Part shown: piece after piece, positions 60,042 through 64,000 of the stretch
Position numbering within the stretch: the first letter of the stretch is position 1
Layout: each line of letters starts with the position of its first letter
NCBI GenBank assembly: GCA_947561395.2
Contig: OX387182.1
Coordinates: 39,053,949-39,117,948 of the forward strand
DNA length: 64,000 nucleotides
Source of the DNA: Buxus sempervirens
Lineage: Eukaryota > Streptophyta > Magnoliopsida > Buxales > Buxaceae
Direction: 5' to 3'
Made by a program: the position numbers and the translations under genes
Notes under the pieces: generated by a model
The model's database searches: none
Told to the model about the DNA's origin: nothing
Seen by the model: only the letters and a program-made list of their open reading frames with translations

Positions 60042-61060
60042 TGGACACGCGGTACGGTATAAGGTAGTTTCGGGTTTTCAAAAATACAAACAACTCGCCC
60101 TTAAAAGGGGGTACGCTAACCTCCGGGAGCTAGGCGCGAGCTTAGCGCGACCAAAAACAACACAAAAAGACGCCCGGCACGAGCTCGGTGCGAGCTTGAC
60201 GGACAAAAAATGCCCCGCGCGAGCTCGGTGCGAGCTAGGCGCAAGCTCAGCGCACACCCTAACGAAACATGATCCTCTGTTTTTTGCTCAAACTCCATGA
60301 CTGTATGGTTTTTTACCCTCTGTAACATCTCCCTGGTGCTCCTAGCACCCTCAAGAGACACTTAAACACAACTCGAAATTAATTTAAGCTATTTCAAATC
60401 ACGACTCTAAACTTTATGGAAAACACCCAAATCCGAAAACCAAAACGAATGTGACCAATGAAGGGAAGAGGGAGGCTTACATTGGGATACAACAGATGAA
60501 TAGATCATGGGGGAACATGCTCCCACCTTCGAATCAGGCCAACAATAACAGCAAACAACTAAAGAGCAATTAAATCATGCTTAAAATACCATGCTTGGAA
60601 GGAAGTGGGAAACATGCACAATTTATATATGTTAACCCAATGAACAGGGGGAGCTCACCTTGGGGTTTTAGACCCTTGTGGAGTATTCGTGAGGCCTCTT
60701 TGGAGTGCACGAGCCGCCGCCAGAGCAGCACTTCTCCCCACCAACAGCACGATCTCCTTCGGGTTTGTCGAGGAAGAAGGGGAAGAGAGAAACCAAGGGT
60801 GGAAAGGGTTTCAAGTGATGCGGGGTGGTTGGGAAAGCAAGGAGTGGCAAAGGAAGCTGGGTTCCATAACTGGAACCAAGCATGGAGGGGAACGACGGGG
60901 TTGTCGCCGGCGACCAAGGAACCGACGAAGGAAGAGCCGGGCAAAACCCCACCAACCAAGACTCGATCAATGACGGGAGAGAGAGAGCCCACCCGAAAAA
61001 CCGAACCTTGCAAGAGCCTCCGAAAAAGAAAGCCGAACCCTGAACAAGAATGAGGCTGTT

Positions 61061-61070
61061 GTATTTATAA
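61061..61070 (-). promoter_or_regulatory. TATA box of YS
   Basis: TTATAAATAC on the minus strand, about 410 bp upstream of the donor-like site. Confidence 0.5.
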
Positions 61071-64000
61071 AAGAAAAAGGGGGTATCCGCCGGGTTGGCA
61101 CCAACCTGGCGCCGAGTGCTTTCCGCGCTCGCTTGCTCGCACGAACGAGACACAATGATTAAAAATAATTAATTCGGCCGCGAATTTGTCCAAAAAATTT
61201 GAAATTTAAGATCTAGTCCCTGGGATATTTTGATTTAATCTGATACTCTTGGATTTTTACAGATTTAGTCCCTGAGATATTTTGAATGTTTGGATATTTA
61301 TGAATTTGATCCCCGAGATATTTTCCTGTGCCACTTGCCACGTGTGTAGTTTTTCCGGTTTTGCCGCTTGGAAACTTTGTCAGCTCATATCCTCTCCATC
61401 TGGACTCTGATTTGGGCAAACTTAATTGCGTTAGAACCGTATCGAAGCCCTCTATCCAATGGCATAGGGGTAAGCACCTGGATCGAGGTTTAGCAGAAAG
61501 TCAACTTTCGGCTCCCCTTCAAGTTTGACTGGCCTGCAGAACCTTTATCCGGACTCCGATTCCAGCAAATTCAGTTGCGTTGGAACCATGTCGGGATTCT
61601 CTATCCATTGAGATAAAGCAAGGTAGCCAATTATCACTTGATCAAAAAGTCAATTTTCGTCCCCTCAGGGTTTGACTTTTCCGCCAGGGTTTTCATTTTC
61701 AGCACTTCCAGGGGTGCAAAAATAAGATGCTTACAAGGCCAAATTGCCTCCTCACATCTTACTTGCAACCAGATAAAAGCGACTTACTGTGGAGTACTCA
61801 AATTATATCCAAGAAGGGGTTGGCAAGTATAATCCAGTCAAAAAAACCGCAACAATATACCCAAAAAGACCTCACCAAAATACATGTTGAAACAGATTGT
61901 TGCAACTCAACCAGATTCAAGAAGGCCTCTTCAAGATACATGGAGGAATGCATAACATGGAAACTAGGTGTCAATCAAACAAAAACCAACCCATTTCACT
62001 ATCTAGCTTAAGTATTGGATCCAAGCTAAGCTATGCTTGCCAAACATTAAACCGAATAAATCGGACCAATCCAACATTTTCATCCCTGACATAAACCATT
62101 TTAAGATACATGGAAGGAATCAAAACCTCATCCGAAGATAAGTGGAAGAGACACAAATCCTACAAAGTATATGCAGGCACCAAAAATTACCAATTTCTCC
62201 AACTAAAACAAATCTATACACATTTATAAATTTAGCGTAAACATTTGAAGAGTCAAAATTGTCTTAAAGACCTTTATACAATCTTAAAAATACACCGTAA
62301 GTCTTTTAAATATAATTTTGGTTGAAAGATGACTGATTTTGGAAAATTATTAATTTTTTTTATCGCTTTAACTTAGGTCGAGCGCAAGTCCAGTGGTAAA
62401 GTAAATCAATAATCGGAGCCAGGTGCACAACGGTCACTCGAGATATAGACCGTGTGAGACAAAGCAAGTTTTTGCTTGAGCATGCATCAGGAGTGGGACG
62501 AGCTGTAGAGGTTTAACAAAAGAATTAGGTATGGTCGCTTGATTGCATGGCTCGTGGTATCGAGCGCCACTCTCTGGTTGTAGGTTTCTGCAATTAATCA
62601 AGACAATGCCTGTCCCTTGCTCAAGCACAGGACTAGCGTGAAGAGACAAAAACTAGGGTTCGATATCTTACTCGATGGCTGCTCGAGCAAGGGTCAAACG
62701 TGAAGGAAAAATTGAGTTTTTGGGGTTTGTTCTTTTGAAAATCAAACTTCTATTCCAAGCCAAAGGTTATAATCCCACCAAAACACTTCTAAATCATTAT
62801 TTTTATGCCAAAAAATTGTCCAAATCAATCCAACATCATAAAATCATCACTACAATGAAAGCAAAACCATAATCATCGATAGATCAATGATATTTCCATA
62901 TTCAAACATAGATAATATAGTTGCTTTGGAATATATAGATCACGAAGGAACACTAAACTCAGGCACGTAAACCCATAAAGGCAATAGTTTATCGACTAAA
63001 ACCTAGAAAATATGCAAGTTTTGGATTTTAAGGGCTACGACATACCTTGGTCACAACCAAAACTAAAGCAAAGCTTCTACTGAAAACTCTTCCAATCAAA
63101 CCAACGTAATCCATGCAAAACTTTAGAGAAAACTTCCAGATTTGATCGCGAGCCCTCTCTTCTTTGTTTCGTATCAATCACTAGCAACAATTCCTCTAAA
63201 ATCTATATTCAAAACTCATGCACAAGCCAAATCACCATAAAAACCTGTTGTTTAAAAAAACATGGTCCCATGCCTCACCCAACCACACAACACCCTCTAT
63301 CTAACCAATCAAAAACCATGAAATTATTAAGTATTGCTTACCTTCTTCAAAGAACCATCTAGTTGTTGGATTCCTCCAAGAGTTCAAATCCTAGTCCTCC
63401 ACATCATTCCCTAAGTTGTGTTTGGAGCCCTGGATTTGAGGAGAAAAGAATTTTTTAAGAAATCACTTTCTTCTATTTGGTTGTTCACAGAGAAAATCGA
63501 AAATAAAACCAAATAGTTATTTTGATTTCTTGAATTTGTAGTTGATGTTAAAAGAGCATAATTTATATCTATTGATAAAATGAACCATAGCCTTCCAAGT
63601 CCCCGGTAAAAAGAACTATATGTTTCAAGCATGAGTCCACCTAATTATGAAATTTGCTTAAGGATGAGCAAATACTATCTCGTGGGCACTAGTATAAATT
63701 TTCCAAAAAAGAAAATAATTTCCACTTATACTTGCAATCACCATCCAAATACCCATAACAACAAATATTGTCACCTTCAAATGTTAAAAAATCAGCTATT
63801 ACCATCTCAAAGCCAACCAAAAAAAAAGAGAGGAATGAGTATACCAAAATAAGAATACGAAGATCGCTTCAAAAAAAGAGTCTTTAGTTGTTCATGTAAA
63901 AATTTATTCATAATAGGTTGGTACCAAAGAGACATGTAGAATTAAATATAACATCAAAGACTTAAAATAATATAAGCCTCTTAGACTACAACTTGTGGCA

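Larger units (their letters stand above)
58901..61735 (-). mobile_element. Solo LTR YS (family Y), TSD AGGCC, uninterrupted
   Basis: On the minus strand it starts TGTAAGCATCTTATTTTTGC and ends AGGTGCGCACA. AGGCC lies at 58896-58900 and 61736-61740. At 2835 bp it is the only complete Y LTR with nothing nested in it. It has repeat units (61502, 61651), a TATA box (61061-61070), a donor CCAAG/GTGAGC (GT at 60658), a GC-rich GAGCTCGGTGCGAG block (60120-60260), a 16-bp perfect inverted repeat (59992-60041) and a primer-site look-alike GGAGTCGCCA (58948-58957). Frames at 60570-61153 overlap on both strands and look fortuitous. Confidence 0.9.
58231..64000 (-). mobile_element. LTR XT (family X), partial, carries YS
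   Basis: On the minus strand it ends GGTCCAGGCATGACA at 58231, like XP. It holds an acceptor TTTTTAG (58629) followed by a frame ending GEDLDDYYCLI-stop (58546). YS is inserted at 58901. Beyond 61741 come GAGCGC/GCTCGAGCA-rich text (62380-62690), a donor GAAG/GTAAGC (near 63342) and a TATA-like ATATAAAT (near 63570). Its start is probably just outside the window. Small frames at 61727-62094 and 62675-63852 are not credible genes. Confidence 0.6.

Noticed and set aside
60570..61153. Overlapping frames of 94-161 codons on both strands in YS
   Set aside because: GC-rich leader DNA of the LTR, open by composition. It is aligned with the donor region of other Y copies, which lack these frames.
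62380..62650. A possible tRNA or structured RNA in the GGTCGAGCGCAAG...GGTGCACAAC text
   Set aside because: No cloverleaf arms or T-loop could be drawn. It corresponds to the GC-rich motif block of an X LTR.

Overview
The window is a stretch of plant nuclear DNA, probably from a eudicot, and it is almost entirely nested transposable elements. I found no ordinary host gene, rRNA, tRNA or CRISPR array. Plant origin rests on an Athila-type Ty3/gypsy integrase, a PIF/Harbinger transposon with its Myb/SANT partner gene, a Tat/Ogre-type primer-binding site, and long AT-rich LTRs. All coding elements are broken except the Harbinger Myb/SANT ORF.

Two families of very long LTRs make up most of the DNA. 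Family X begins TGTA(A)-CCCCG-like and ends CGGGGCGTTACA-like. Family Y begins TGTAAGCACC and ends GTGCGCACA-like. I delimited eight complete X LTRs (XA, XB, XC, XD, XE, XF, XG, XH) and five complete Y LTRs (YJ, YK, YL, YR, YS). Each of the 13 is bounded by a perfect 5-bp target-site duplication (TSD), and none contains internal coding DNA, so I call them solo LTRs. Partial copies are XN, XP, XT and YO. One element, M, is a larger minus-strand relative of family Y. It keeps its 5' LTR (42487-44591), a TGGCGACTCC-type primer-binding site (42467-42483) and a degenerate ORF resembling the DUF7745 proteins of plant retroelements (20891-28403).

Layout from left to right: 1-4246, 3' end of an Athila-like element; 4247-6236, unassigned DNA with a MITE-like repeat; 6237-9703, XA; 9704-13173, PIF/Harbinger element; 13177-19651, YO carrying XB; 19652-20106, edge of XN; 20107-44591, element M, interrupted by YJ (which holds XC) and by YK (which holds YL, itself holding XG and XD); 44592-48043, XP carrying XF; 48044-48308 and 57307-58230, unassigned DNA split by YR (which holds XE and XH); 58231-64000, XT carrying YS. 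The inferred order of insertion on the left is XP, then M, then XN, then YO, then Harbinger, then XA and possibly Athila.

The most interesting signal is inside the X LTRs. Each complete copy has a splice-donor-like site and, 1.4-2.4 kb downstream, an acceptor-like site. In XA, XC, XD and XE the sequence after the acceptor encodes a very short acidic peptide ending around EEDYF/PEDYF. Between XA and XE the 3' block differs mainly at synonymous positions. The Y LTRs show nucleosome-length (about 147 bp) tandem repeats at their 5' end, palindrome arrays that differ in sequence from copy to copy at the same position, and a primer-binding-site look-alike inside U5. Family names for X (Tekay/Del-like) and Y (Tat/Ogre-like) are inferences from LTR style and primer-binding site, not from pol domains.
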